Notes under the pieces: model-generated
What the model was told of the DNA's origin: nothing
Seen by the model: the letters and a program-made list of their open reading frames with translations, nothing else
Databases searched by the model: none
Position numbers and translations under genes: made by a program
Assembly: GCF_000471905.2 (NCBI RefSeq)
Contig: NW_006497023.1
Location: 1,259,924-1,323,923 of the forward strand
Reading direction: 5' to 3'
Origin: Amborella trichopoda
Taxonomy: Eukaryota > Streptophyta > Magnoliopsida > Amborellales > Amborellaceae
DNA length: 64,000 bases
In this document: positions 37,601 to 49,600 of the stretch, one piece after another
How the letters are laid out: each line of letters opens with the position of its first letter
Numbering within the stretch: the stretch's first letter is position 1

Positions 37601-40600
37601 AAACCTCATAACTTGATCAAAAGTAATGGCCTTAGGAATTCCATGTAGTTGAACGGACAATTTAGCTACATGCTTGCATCAAGAGTGTTCTTGCAAGGTA
37701 TAAAGTGCTCCATCTTCGAGAAATGATCCACCACCACAAGTATGGATCCTAGGAAGTTCCATCACAAAGTCCATACTGGCATTTGTCATGACGCGGTACG
37801 AATTGATAGAGGGAAGTACAAGCTACGAGCTTTTGATTAGCTGATAGGCCCTACATCCTTCTACATATTGGCTAACATCTTTCTCGAGTCATGGCCAATA
37901 ATGTTTCTCATGCGCCAGGGAATGGTTTTGTCTAGCCTTAAGTGTCCATTGATGCTTCCCCACACAACTCGCCAATGCTTTGAATTCGAAGAGACCCCTG
38001 TAGAATACATAGCAGGCTTCCTTAAGCAAAGGTTGGTGGCATTTGATTGGGGAAGACTCACTATCCAACCAATGAAATCTCAAGAAAGCAAGATCTCTTC
38101 CTCAATGCATCAACTGCTCAATGCATCAACCGCGTTATTTCTACCGCCCAATTATGCCAATAACAAAAGAAAGCCTCTACAAATAAGGAAATCCATTCGT
38201 GTGACGCCTGTTCAACCTTTCTTGAACACTAAAAAATTTCGACGCCTCATGTTATGAAAGATAAACTCCCTCTGGAATTCTGGATGAGATAATGTCACCA
38301 ATGCCTGCATAATAGCATCAAATTTCATGGCACAAGTAGAGCACTGAGTCTTGGATTTATGCAACTTTTCATGAAAAGGGCTATGGCCTTACCTTCTTGG
38401 CTAAGGACAACCCCAATACTCACATGCAAAGCATCACTCTACTTGGAAAACAACCTAGGAGATCCAAAACAGAAGCAGTAGTCATCTTGTCTTTTATAAG
38501 CTTGAAGCTCTCTTCAGCTACACTTGCCCCCTCAAATACTTCCTCATGCAATTAGTGATAGGTGCAATGATAGAGTTGAAATTTTTGATAAACTTCCTGT
38601 AAAAAGTAGACAAACCAACTTCTCACTTCTCGTGTTTTTTGGTGTAGATCAATCCATAGCTTGATCAATTTTAATCCCTTTGATTAAAGCAACAAATCCC
38701 ATAAATACCAAGCTGTCTGTCATAAAAGAACAAGTTTTGAAGATTCACGAATAACTTCTCCCTGCAAAGCTATTCTCGCTCCAAAACTTGCCTTAGATGG
38801 TCCAAGTTCTCAATATCACCAGAGCCGTAAATAAGAGTGTCATCAAAATATAGTACCACAAATTTACCAAGAATAGGGCAAAGCACTTGGTTAGTAACTC
38901 TCATAAAAGTACTTGGGGCATTCGACAATCCAAATGACATCACAAGCCAAACATACAAATTCTCCCGAGCCTTAAGAGCTGTCTCCCACTCATCCTCAGG
39001 GAGATTTTGAATCTGATGATATCCACTTATCCATCAAATTTGGAAACAATGACAACCCATCAAGCATATTATGTAGACAGGTAATATGAAAGCAGTTCTT
39101 GACTGTAATCTTATTGATGCCCGTACTATCCACACGCACACTCATGCTCCAAGAACCATATTTCTTTGGAGATAGAGGGTATCGACAAAACATAGATGAA
39201 CTCTCTTGAATTAACCCCTTATTTAAAATTTTTAGTTCTCGATGCTGTTCTTCATGGTCTTTTGGACTCATACTGTTAATATGACAGGTTAGGAAGAGTA
39301 GCACTAGGGACAAATCAATGCGATCTTGTACCATTAGGCAACTCCTTAGGCATAGCGTCTACAAACTCCTCAATTAACGGTGTAACAGGGTTTGGAATAG
39401 AATTAAGACAAGAGTCACCCTTTTCTACTATAGATATAGAAACTGATTTAAAGAGAATATTACCATAGTTGCTGGGATCTTCCCTCCTAGGTGACGATCC
39501 CACTCTAGAATCTCACTCCAGCGCTTCAGGAAAAGGATCTTCAAGGAATCTCGATTTTAACTTTTGGGACATTGATCCCTACTGTTAGGTATCTCAATCC
39601 CCACCTTGGAGACCATGACAACGAGCAAATTGATAATCTTTTAATTTATAATCAGCTAGCAATACAACTATACATTTTATAGTGTTGCATTGCTTGATGG
39701 TTCTAAGTAAAGAGATCCTTACTTTAAAGAATACATATAGTCATGGACTGTATATACTGTTTATGGTTGGCAGCATGATCCCCAAAATGTTGAAATTGAG
39801 ATGCCAAAGGTTGGGATCAAGGCCCCTAATAATTGGGGATCTCGATCCCTAACATACGCATTGTATCCCAAAAATGTTGAAATTGAGATGTTAAAAGGTT
39901 GAGATCGAGATCCCTAATATTTGGGGATCTCGATCCTTAACATATGTATTGTATGGGCGGCAATCCCAACCATAGGGATCTTCTAGCCTTTCAGGATCCC
40001 TTGCTATCGATCCCAATCCCGATCCCGCTCCTGCTCCTGCTCCCGCTCCCGCTCCCGCTTTTGCTCCCGATCCCAACAAATGTGAATATGGCCTCTCCCT
40101 CCACCTTCGATGCAGGCTGATTGCCCTCCTTTGTTTTTTTTTTTGGGTAATTCAGTGGGGGAGACAGGCCCCTACCCGTTTTTTCAATAGATTAGGGATT
40201 ACATTTTGAAGGAGTTAATTGGGGGTGTCGGCGGTAGGAATGGATACCACGATGTGGTAACTGGGTGTGTGGATGCTAACACCACGACCCCAGCCCCTTT
40301 CCTGATTGCCCTCCTTTAAAAGTTGAGAAGTGATCTTAACCCCCATTCTTCCAAAAAGTATGTGTATTATGTTTTCCATGGTGTATAAGAGATTGATCAT
40401 TATGCCATGGGTGACTCAATAATATATGAGTTGCATCCATAGGCAAAATACCTTGCACCAAGCAGATCCGTCATCTGTACTATGCAACATGTTCTTTCCT
40501 AATCTTCATCCCCTTAAAACATTTTCTTCAAGAGGCTCTTCATCATAGATAGACCCGCATCGATGCCTACTTCATATTCATCCCCTCTTCCGGAATTTGA

Positions 40601-43600
40601 AGATGCTTGTTTTCAGCAGGGCCTTTATTGTCTTTGGATACATCACTGAGCCAATAACTTGAAACAACCACTCTCTGTTTCTTTGAAGACGACCCCCAAC
40701 CAGAGAAGTTATTTACAAAGCTCCTCTTGAACTTTGTTTCAACTTTTAGGGCTGGTTGATATGTGTATTCGAGATTGAAAATTCAATGCAAAATTAACTC
40801 ATCTCGAATCTGGATTTTCATGCGACTCACATACCTTGCAACAGACCGTTCATCATTCTGTTGATATTGTTTTCTCATCAATAGGTAACTCATTTCTGTA
40901 CTCTTGCATGCTCAACTCTTTTTGTAGAAGATGTTCAAATATCTAAAATATATTTTTTGCATAATCAAAGGGAACAAACTTTTCCTAGCGACTTCATCTT
41001 CCTCCAAGTTGCGATTTTATCCTTCTCTTTTCAAACTCGACTTGTAACCACTACCACCAAATTAGGCTCTAGTCCTTCTAAGTAGCCACGAATTTGACCT
41101 TCTTCTCCTTTGATATTTCTTTCCACTAAAAGGTCTTGATACTAGCAACCCAATTTAGAATATCATCAAGCTAAAACTTTCTTGAAATTTTAGGCACATT
41201 TACCTGAATATTGTTGTAAAATTGGGATACACAATTACCCCTTTTTGAGCAAATCAGGATATTTCAAATCCCATTAGATGTGGTGAGAGCTCCACCACAA
41301 TGATTTCAACACTCAAATAACATGCCCAAGATGTAATTACAAGTGCAATATAATTGGAAAAAATAAATAAACAAGAAAGCAAATAATATGGGAAATCATC
41401 AAAGTACAATACAAATGAAAATAGAGAGGGACACGCACATTTACGTGGTTCACCTAAGATGGGCTACGTCCTTGGGCAAGACCGGAAAGATGTATTCACT
41501 ATCAAGAGGAAAAATTACAAGATTGGAGTTATGTAAAGTTACCTCAGACAATCTCAAGGAAATCTCAAACAAAAGAATTTCCCACTACAAAACCACTTAC
41601 AATCGACTCATTTTTTCGATTCATCGATGCCGCGAAGAAATGCTGACAAAACAACCCAAGATGAGCCCCAAATGGTGGTGCTAGGGTTTTGTTGCAAAGT
41701 TTCCAAGTTCCAACCCCAAGCTTTTCTCTCTACACGTTTCCTTTTCTCTTTACAATAGCTTCCTCACTCACCACACACGTTTCTCTCTCTATCAAAACCC
41801 TTTTAAGAGCCTCCACTAAAAAGGTCTATTTTTAGTGACAAAAATACCCTTTAACAAGAGGGAGAATACCATAGGGCCATAAGGTGTGATCTTTGCATCA
41901 CATCTCAATAATCTCCACCTTGATGCAAAATCACATCCTTGCCTTGCCAAACCATCACTTCTTTCCTTTCTTGAGATTTCGAGAAGTTAGTCTTTGGTCT
42001 TGATCTTGACCAATGAAACTCTTTAACAACTTGACGGATATAGTGATATTGAACCAATATGTGCCTTGAACCAAATGGATAGCACTCATATTGTCACAAA
42101 ATAGTTCTATGGACTTGCACGTAATGCCCATCTCACCTATTAACCCTTGAAGCCACACGACTTCTTTTGATGCTTCCGTTGCCACCATGTACTCGACTTT
42201 GATAGTTGACAATGCTACCGTATCTTGGATCCTTGACATCCAACTAACTGGTCCATTTGCAAACCAAAAAATAAATGCAGTAGTCGACCTACCTTTATCA
42301 AGATTACCGACAAAATTTGCATCCACAAAACCTTGCAATTGGGTTGAGACCTTGCCAAATGTGATTGCATAACTAGTTGTGCCTCTTAAGTACCGAAGCA
42401 CCCATTTTGTTGCTTCCCAATGAACCTTTCCAAGGTTTGCTATAAACGGACTTAGAACACCAAACCGCATGCGCGATATCCAGTATTGTACATACCATGC
42501 CAAACATTAAACTTCCATTCGCATTTGCATAAGGAACCTTAATCATGCTTGTTCTTTCTTTTTCCTTCTTCGGACTTTGCATTGAAGTTAATTTAAAGTG
42601 AGGCGCTAACGGTGTCTTCACCGGTTATGCATCTTTAAAGCCATATTATTCAAGCACCCTATCTATGTAACCCTTTTGAGATAATGACAAAATTCCATTT
42701 TTTCAATCCCTTTCAATTTCAATCCCAAGGATTTGCCTTGGTGGTCCGAGATCCTTCATCTCAAATCTTTTGTTCAAAGAAGTCTTGAGCTCATTAATTT
42801 TTGCCTTATCTTTGCACACCAAAAGCATATCATCCACATATAAGGCTGAAATCAAGTATGTACCATCATCAAAGAACTTTAAATAGATGCAATGGTCATA
42901 CTTGCTTCTTGTGTGCCCAAGGCTCATCATGAACATATCAAATGTTCTATACTATTGTCTTGATGCTTGTTTGAATCCATACAAAGACATCTTCAATTTG
43001 CACACAAGTCCTTCTTTACCTTTCTCTATGAAGCCTTCCGGTTGTTGCATCTACACTTCATCTTCGAGTTCCCCATGCAAAAAAGCCGTCTTCACATCCA
43101 TTTGCTCAAGTTCTAAAACATGCATAGCAACTAAACCAAACACCAAGCGAATTGAGACCTACTTGACAACCGGTACGAAAATTTCATTAAAGTCAATGCC
43201 TTGTTTTTGTGAAAAACCTTTTTCCACCAATCTTTCCCTATATCTTTCAAACTTGCCATCGGGCCCCTTCTTTATCTTGAGTACCCATTTACAACCAATG
43301 GCCTTTCTACCTTTTAGTCGCTCCACCAAATCCCAAGTCTTGTTTCTTTGAAGGGCCAATATCTCTTCTTCCATAGCTCTTTTCCAATGCTCGGTACCAC
43401 TGCTATCAATGGCTTCACGGAATGATGTTGGCTCTTCATTTTCGGCTATCAAAGCATGCAAAGTATTTGGATCCACATAATCTTTGTGCCACCCGGGTGC
43501 ACGAGTTTCTCTAGTAGAACGCCTAAGTGCCAAAGGCACAACTTCATCATGATGGCCATGTGGTTCTTCATCTTGACTTCTTAGTTCTTCATGCTCTTCA

Positions 43601-46600
43601 CTATGATCAATGGGTATATTCTCATAAGGCATAGTTGCACTTGGTGGAAGTATTTCGCGGTTGCTTTCAAATTCTTGGCTCTCTTGTTGTACTTCTTGAC
43701 TATTGTCCATCATCATCCCTTTTGCCAATACCTTGGATTCATCAAAATGTAAATCTCGACCAGTGAATATTTTTCGGGTACTTGGATCGCATAACCGATA
43801 TCCCTTTATACCCTTGTTATAACCTACAAAGATGCATTTCTTTGACCTTAGATCCAACTTGTTCCTTTGACAACTTGGAATAAGTGCATAGGCATCACAA
43901 CTAAATGTTTTTAAATCGAAGTAGTCACTAGGAGTTCTATACCATACCTCGTTAGGAGTTTTGCTTCCCAATGCTACAGAAGGTAATTGGTTGATAAGAT
44001 AACAAGTTATTGATGTGGCTTCCACCCATAATTCTTGTTCTAGGCTGGCATTGCTGAACATGCACTTCGCACGCTTCATCAAAGTGCGATTCATCTTCTC
44101 GGCCACACCATTTTGTTGAGGATTGTAGGCATTTGTACAATGGTTAGTAATTCCCTCGGCCTTGCAAAAATTTTCGAACTTTTTTGATACAAATTCTCCA
44201 CCATTATCGGTCTGATGAACTTTGATGTGAGCCCTGTAGATTTTTCAACTTCGGCTTTAAAATTCTTGAATGCACAAACCACATCACTTTTGAACTTGAG
44301 AGTTTTGATCCATACTTTTCTTGAGAAGTCATCAACAAATAAAACAAAATATAATGCACCTCCATAAGATGTAGTTGGTGAAGGGCCAATTCATCAAAGT
44401 GAATGTAATCAAGTTTGCACTTTCTTGCATGCTTCCCGACCTTGAAAGGTTGTCTATGTTATTTCCCATAGACACAATGCTCACGAAATTCGGATCCATC
44501 AATTTTAAGTGTAGGAATAAAATTTCTAAGTGTAGGAATAAAATTCCTCTTCATCAAGACCTCCATACCTTTATCACTCATATGCCCTAATCTTCTATGC
44601 CATAGATGAAATGGAACTTCCTCACCTTCTACCACGGTTTCACTTTATCATTTATTATTGTGTTTCCCAATAACTTGTACAAGCTCCCAACTAGGACTCC
44701 TTTCATCACAATTAGAGTCCCTTTGGATATTTTAATTACTCCACCTTGACAGGTAAACTTGTAGCCTTCCAAATCTAGAGAAGAGAGGGACATCAAGTTC
44801 TTTTTTAGTTCCTGCACATGCTTAACATCCTTAATTGCCCGAATAGTCCTATCAAACATCCTTTGACGAACCGAACCCATTCCAACCACCTTGCTGGTGG
44901 AATTATTACCCATGAATACCAATCCTCCTTCACATGACTCATATGAGTCAAACCATGATCTATGCAGGCACATGTGATGGGTGGCTCCACTATCAAGTAT
45001 CCAATTTTGATAGAATATTGAATTATATGCCACCATGCATACTTCATCTTCAATGAACCCGGATGTAAACTCTTTTTGAGCAAATCGGGATATTTCAAAT
45101 CCCACTAGATGGTGAGCACTCGACCACAATGATTTCAACACTCAAGTAACATGCCCAAGAAAATAAATAAGAAAGAAAGCAAGTAATATGGGAAATCATC
45201 AAAGCGCAACACAAACAAAAATATAGAGGGACATATATATTTACATGGTTCACTCGAGATGGGCTACGTCCATGGGCAAGACGGCAATATCAAGAGGAAA
45301 ATTTACAAGATTGGGGTTATGTAAAGTTACCTCATACAATCTCAAGGGAAGCTCAAATGAAAGAACTTTTTAACACAAAACCACCTACAATCGACTCCTT
45401 TATTCGATTCACCAATGTCGCGAAGAAATACCGACAAAAACAACCCAAGATGAGCCCCAAATGGTGGTGTTAGGGTTTTGTTGCAAAACCCCCAATTTTC
45501 AACCCCAAGCTTCTCTCTCTACAAGTTCCCTTTTCTCTTTACAATAGCTCCCTCACTCACCACACACGTTTCTCTCTTTATCAAAACTCTTTTAATAGCC
45601 TCCACTAAAAAGGCATATTTTTAGTGACAAAAATACCCTTTAACAAGAGGGAGAATACCATAAGGCCATAAGGTGTGATCTTTGCATCACATCCTAACAA
45701 ATACCACGACCCTACCCTTAAAGAACCCAAACCAACCAAGCCTTTAATGTGGGATTTTCTCTTCTCTGTTTATTGAACGGGTTCACCTCCTCTGCAGAAT
45801 TAGACCCATCCATCATGAATGGATGAACCTCAGTTAGAGCTGGTGTGACGCACCTCTTGTGCCAGCTCCTCAAATCTCATCAGATTATTGAATTCTCTGT
45901 ATAGGTTTGGATCTACCACCTCAAGCATGACCACCTCACCCTCCTCTAGCTATTGCCATGCAAACTTGCAGCATCTCGGGCCTTTTGGGATTGACATGCT
46001 TTTCTACCGTATGATGCAAAATTGAAGAAAGAAATAGTAGACTCAAAAACTTGGATAATTTGATCGAAAATATAAGAGTTGAAGCTTACACACGAAGCTC
46101 CTATTGTCCTTTGGTCCATATAAGGAAATGCCTAACAAAAATCCAAAATTTTTAAGCAAAAAGCTTATAATGACTTATATTTACAATCTGAAACTTAGCT
46201 TTAATTAGTAGTGTCACCTTTGCCCTTGATAAAATAGTAAGACAAATTCATCCTGATAGAAGAAAAGGCGGGGGGTGGAAAGGATACCCCAATTTCTAGA
46301 AGCCATATCTTATTGCTCTGATTCTAGAATGATTATCATGCCCCTTTCTAGAAATGATAGCATGAGCTCTATAACACTAAAATTTAAGAAGCTGATTTAG
46401 CCTCTGAAGTCCTAAAGGTAGCTCTTGGATCACTATGTGAAGTCCGCCTACATCACTTTGCATGCTTGGATCACTTGCTCTTGCTCCATTGTTCAGAGAT
46501 AAATATTGCCTTGAGTTTGTCTTTGTGGGCCAGTATATTATTATATATAAAGCGAGTGGATGACCCTCACGCCAAGTGTCTTTTTTTTGTTTCTTCATTT

Positions 46601-49600
46601 TGCCCTTCTTATTTGTACATATCTTGTTTTTATCATTAACTATTAATTAAGGAAAAAATTTATACAAGGTTCCAACCTTAAATGTAGAACTACGGATGCA
46701 CTTCAAAAATCCATCGGAAAAGATTGTTTTAATGTTGAGAAACCCTCTAATTGAGCATCTTCACATCGAGATGTATGATTATGAAAAAAAAAGGATTTTG
46801 AGTCTTAGAAATAGTGCATCTTACAACACATTATCTTGACCGTCCATTTTCAAAATTTTCATTCATTTATAGATCTACTTGATTTTAACCATTTTTGAAG
46901 TTTAAAATTTTATAATTAGATATGAAATAGATTTTAAGATAATCCTAAGAATATTTTACATCAAAATTATATGTTATGATCAAATTTGAAGGTGCGCCTT
47001 AATTGGATTGTTTAAAGATTGCCACCTTATGGAAACCACTCCCATTAATTAATGCTCACAATTACCATCATCACCATTCTCTCTCTCTCTGAATATATTC
47101 CCTCACTTCTTTATCTCTCCTACATTAAGGGAATCAAATCTTTATCTCTCCTACATTAAAGGAATGTATAAGCCTCCCTCCCCCTCCCCCACATGCACGC
47201 CATCATTCTCCCTCTTTGTCTCAATGTATTATCTCTCTACCCTCTATGTATATTAATTTTTTATATTAAAAAAAATTATTGTTTTTAATGATTTTGATTA
47301 TGATTATTGTTGTTAGATGTAACTATTATAATATTAAAAATTGCAACTATTTCAATATCATTAACGATATTATTATTGTAATTATAAAGCTATAATGAAT
47401 ATTATTTATTTATATCAGTGTAGAATATTAATTAAATTTATTTATATCAGTGTATAATATTAATTAAAAATACAAAGAAAGAAAACAAAATAATAAGTAA
47501 TGTAAATGCAAATTATATAGGTGAATAATATAATTGAAATTTATCATCATCATCATTGTCTAGCCTTATCCCAACTATTTGGTCCGCTACATGAATCCTA
47601 TTCCGCCATTCCGTTCTATCAAGGCCATACTATCAATCAGATCGTAGGTCACTTATCTCTTCCACTACTTCCGTCTAAATCATATAGTTAAAATTATATT
47701 TAGAAACATAATTACTTCAAAATTCAAGTTATAAACAGAATTATAAACTTTTTTTGAAGCTTTATGTGATATGTTTTTGTGTTTTGATTTTTTATTCTGC
47801 AAAATACTTGATACTTATAAGTGAATTATATATTTACTAAAAATTAATAATTAAAATATGAAAAAATGATTATTATCTAATAGAAGTCCATACGTGAAGA
47901 TGGATCAATAAAAATCTCTTTCTATAGACTCTCTATGATTGAATATGCCTTTTGATAATTTTATTTTAATATTAGAATTTTATTTTAATAAGTAATATTT
48001 AATACACGTGCAATGTAAGTGCATATTACTAGTAGAGCTTAAGAGGCAAATAAGAAGTTGCAAATGTCTTCACCCTTGGCCTCATAAACTCCCTCTTCTC
48101 AATGAATTTCCTCATCATGACCAGTATTTGAGTGTGGTTGTACATGGAAGCAATAAGGGTTTTCGTTTCTTTGTTGTTGAAGTAAATAATTTTCAGCTTA
48201 CTAATGCCTCAAGTACGAGCTTGATACAATGCGTCTTGTATGGAATCCAAAGACGATGTTGCCTCCTCCCTCAATGGTGTGGCAACCAACATTCTAGCTA
48301 CACATATTTGTAACTACCCAAATGATATATTGTTCATCCACCTGCTTTATACACTTGTCTGCTATGTCTAAAGTGAACTCTGTATTGTGTGTTTTCTCAG
48401 ATACATCAACGGAAAAGTTTAACAAATCAAAACATAAATTTGAATGCATACAATATGCAACAAATTATACTTTAATCTTGAATGAAGTAAACAAACTACA
48501 AACCCACTATTACATAAAGTTACAAAACCAATTCTGAATCTCCAAAAAGGTCATAATGCAACTCAAACCCATACTAGGAAAAATTTACCAAAAGTTCCAT
48601 AATCAAAATTCAATAGTAAAAGAAATCATAAAATCAAAATCCAAGTATTGTCATAATCACTCAACCAAAATAAAATCATGAGAAAATCCATCCGGAATCC
48701 CAAACCTATACTAGAACAAATTTACAAAACCAAAATTTCCAAAAATTGAATTTGAAGGTACAAAAAAGATCACAAAAGTCAAAACTTATTGGAAAAAGTG
48801 TCTAAACCAAAACCGAGTGTTGAAAAAAGTGATCAAGAAACCCAAACTAATACTTAAATTTTACAATATCCAAAAGGTGCAAAATAAAAAATCGAAACTA
48901 TAAAAAAATACAAAAAGCTAAATTGAATATTAAAAAAATAAAATAACTAAAAATGATAAACACATCCAAACTCAAAACCCAACTCCAATACCAATTTGTA
49001 GAAAAAGTAAAAGAAAACCAAATCTTGTAAAATATTAATAAACACAAGCCAAAAATAGAAATAAACTAACCCCTCAAAATCTAATCAAAGTTGGCTCGAA
49101 TTGGGCGACCTTTACCTGCAAAAGCAGCCCCTTTAACCTGTCTTTGATCTCACAATCTCTTATGAAATAATTTGAACCTTTGAAAATCACTTTTTAATCT
49201 TGGTTTTTAAATGCGTTTCTCTATCTAAAAACTAAATCAAGGATTTGGGAGGTTAGAAACCTCCCCAAAATGACCATGTTTGGCCCTGCACGAGGGCCTA
49301 TTTTGGTAGGGGTTGGGGGGTGACTGCCTGCCGGCAAGGCAGGTACCTCAAGTAACCCCATCCTCGGCTCCTATGCTTGCCTAGGCACCTGGGGCCTGCC
49401 TCAAGCCTCTAAGGCGGGTGAACTTTTAACCTTGGTAGTTAATACAACTTATGAACCTTGCTCCGAAGAATCAAGATAGTTACGTGACTATAAAGTTTAT
49501 ATACAAACTTATTGTTCTGCTGGAGTCCTTGTGATCAAGGACATATCTTATTGCAAGAATCTCTTGAACAAACTGTGTTCTTATTGCCTCCATGGACTTG

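Larger units (their letters stand above)
41246..45691 (-). mobile_element. Ty1/copia retrotransposon (Tork/Tnt1-like), nested in gypsy-1
   Basis: LTRs 41246..41902 and 45077..45691 (TG...CA) flank minus-strand copia pol. The 5' LTR passes directly into the protease region; the primer-binding site and nearly all gag are missing, so it cannot complete a cycle alone. The domain order protease, integrase, RT, RNase H is clear but several shifts occur. Flanking 5-mers (CTTTT and TCCTA) do not match. Confidence 0.85.
36211..46378 (-). mobile_element. Ty3/gypsy retrotransposon, decayed, carrying a nested copia
   Basis: Similar direct repeats (36211..36659 and 46012..46378) flank minus-strand gypsy pieces in order: gag at 45692..46011, interrupted by the copia element and continued at 40700..41245; a degenerate gag-pol spacer; RT and RNase H at 38260..39540; integrase at 37430..38061. 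All domains contain stops and shifts. No clear 5-bp target duplication was found. The insertion accounts for most of intron 10. Confidence 0.8.

Noticed and set aside
48008..48313. 101-codon open frame in intron 10
   Set aside because: No family match by eye; surrounding DNA is A/T-rich intron sequence.
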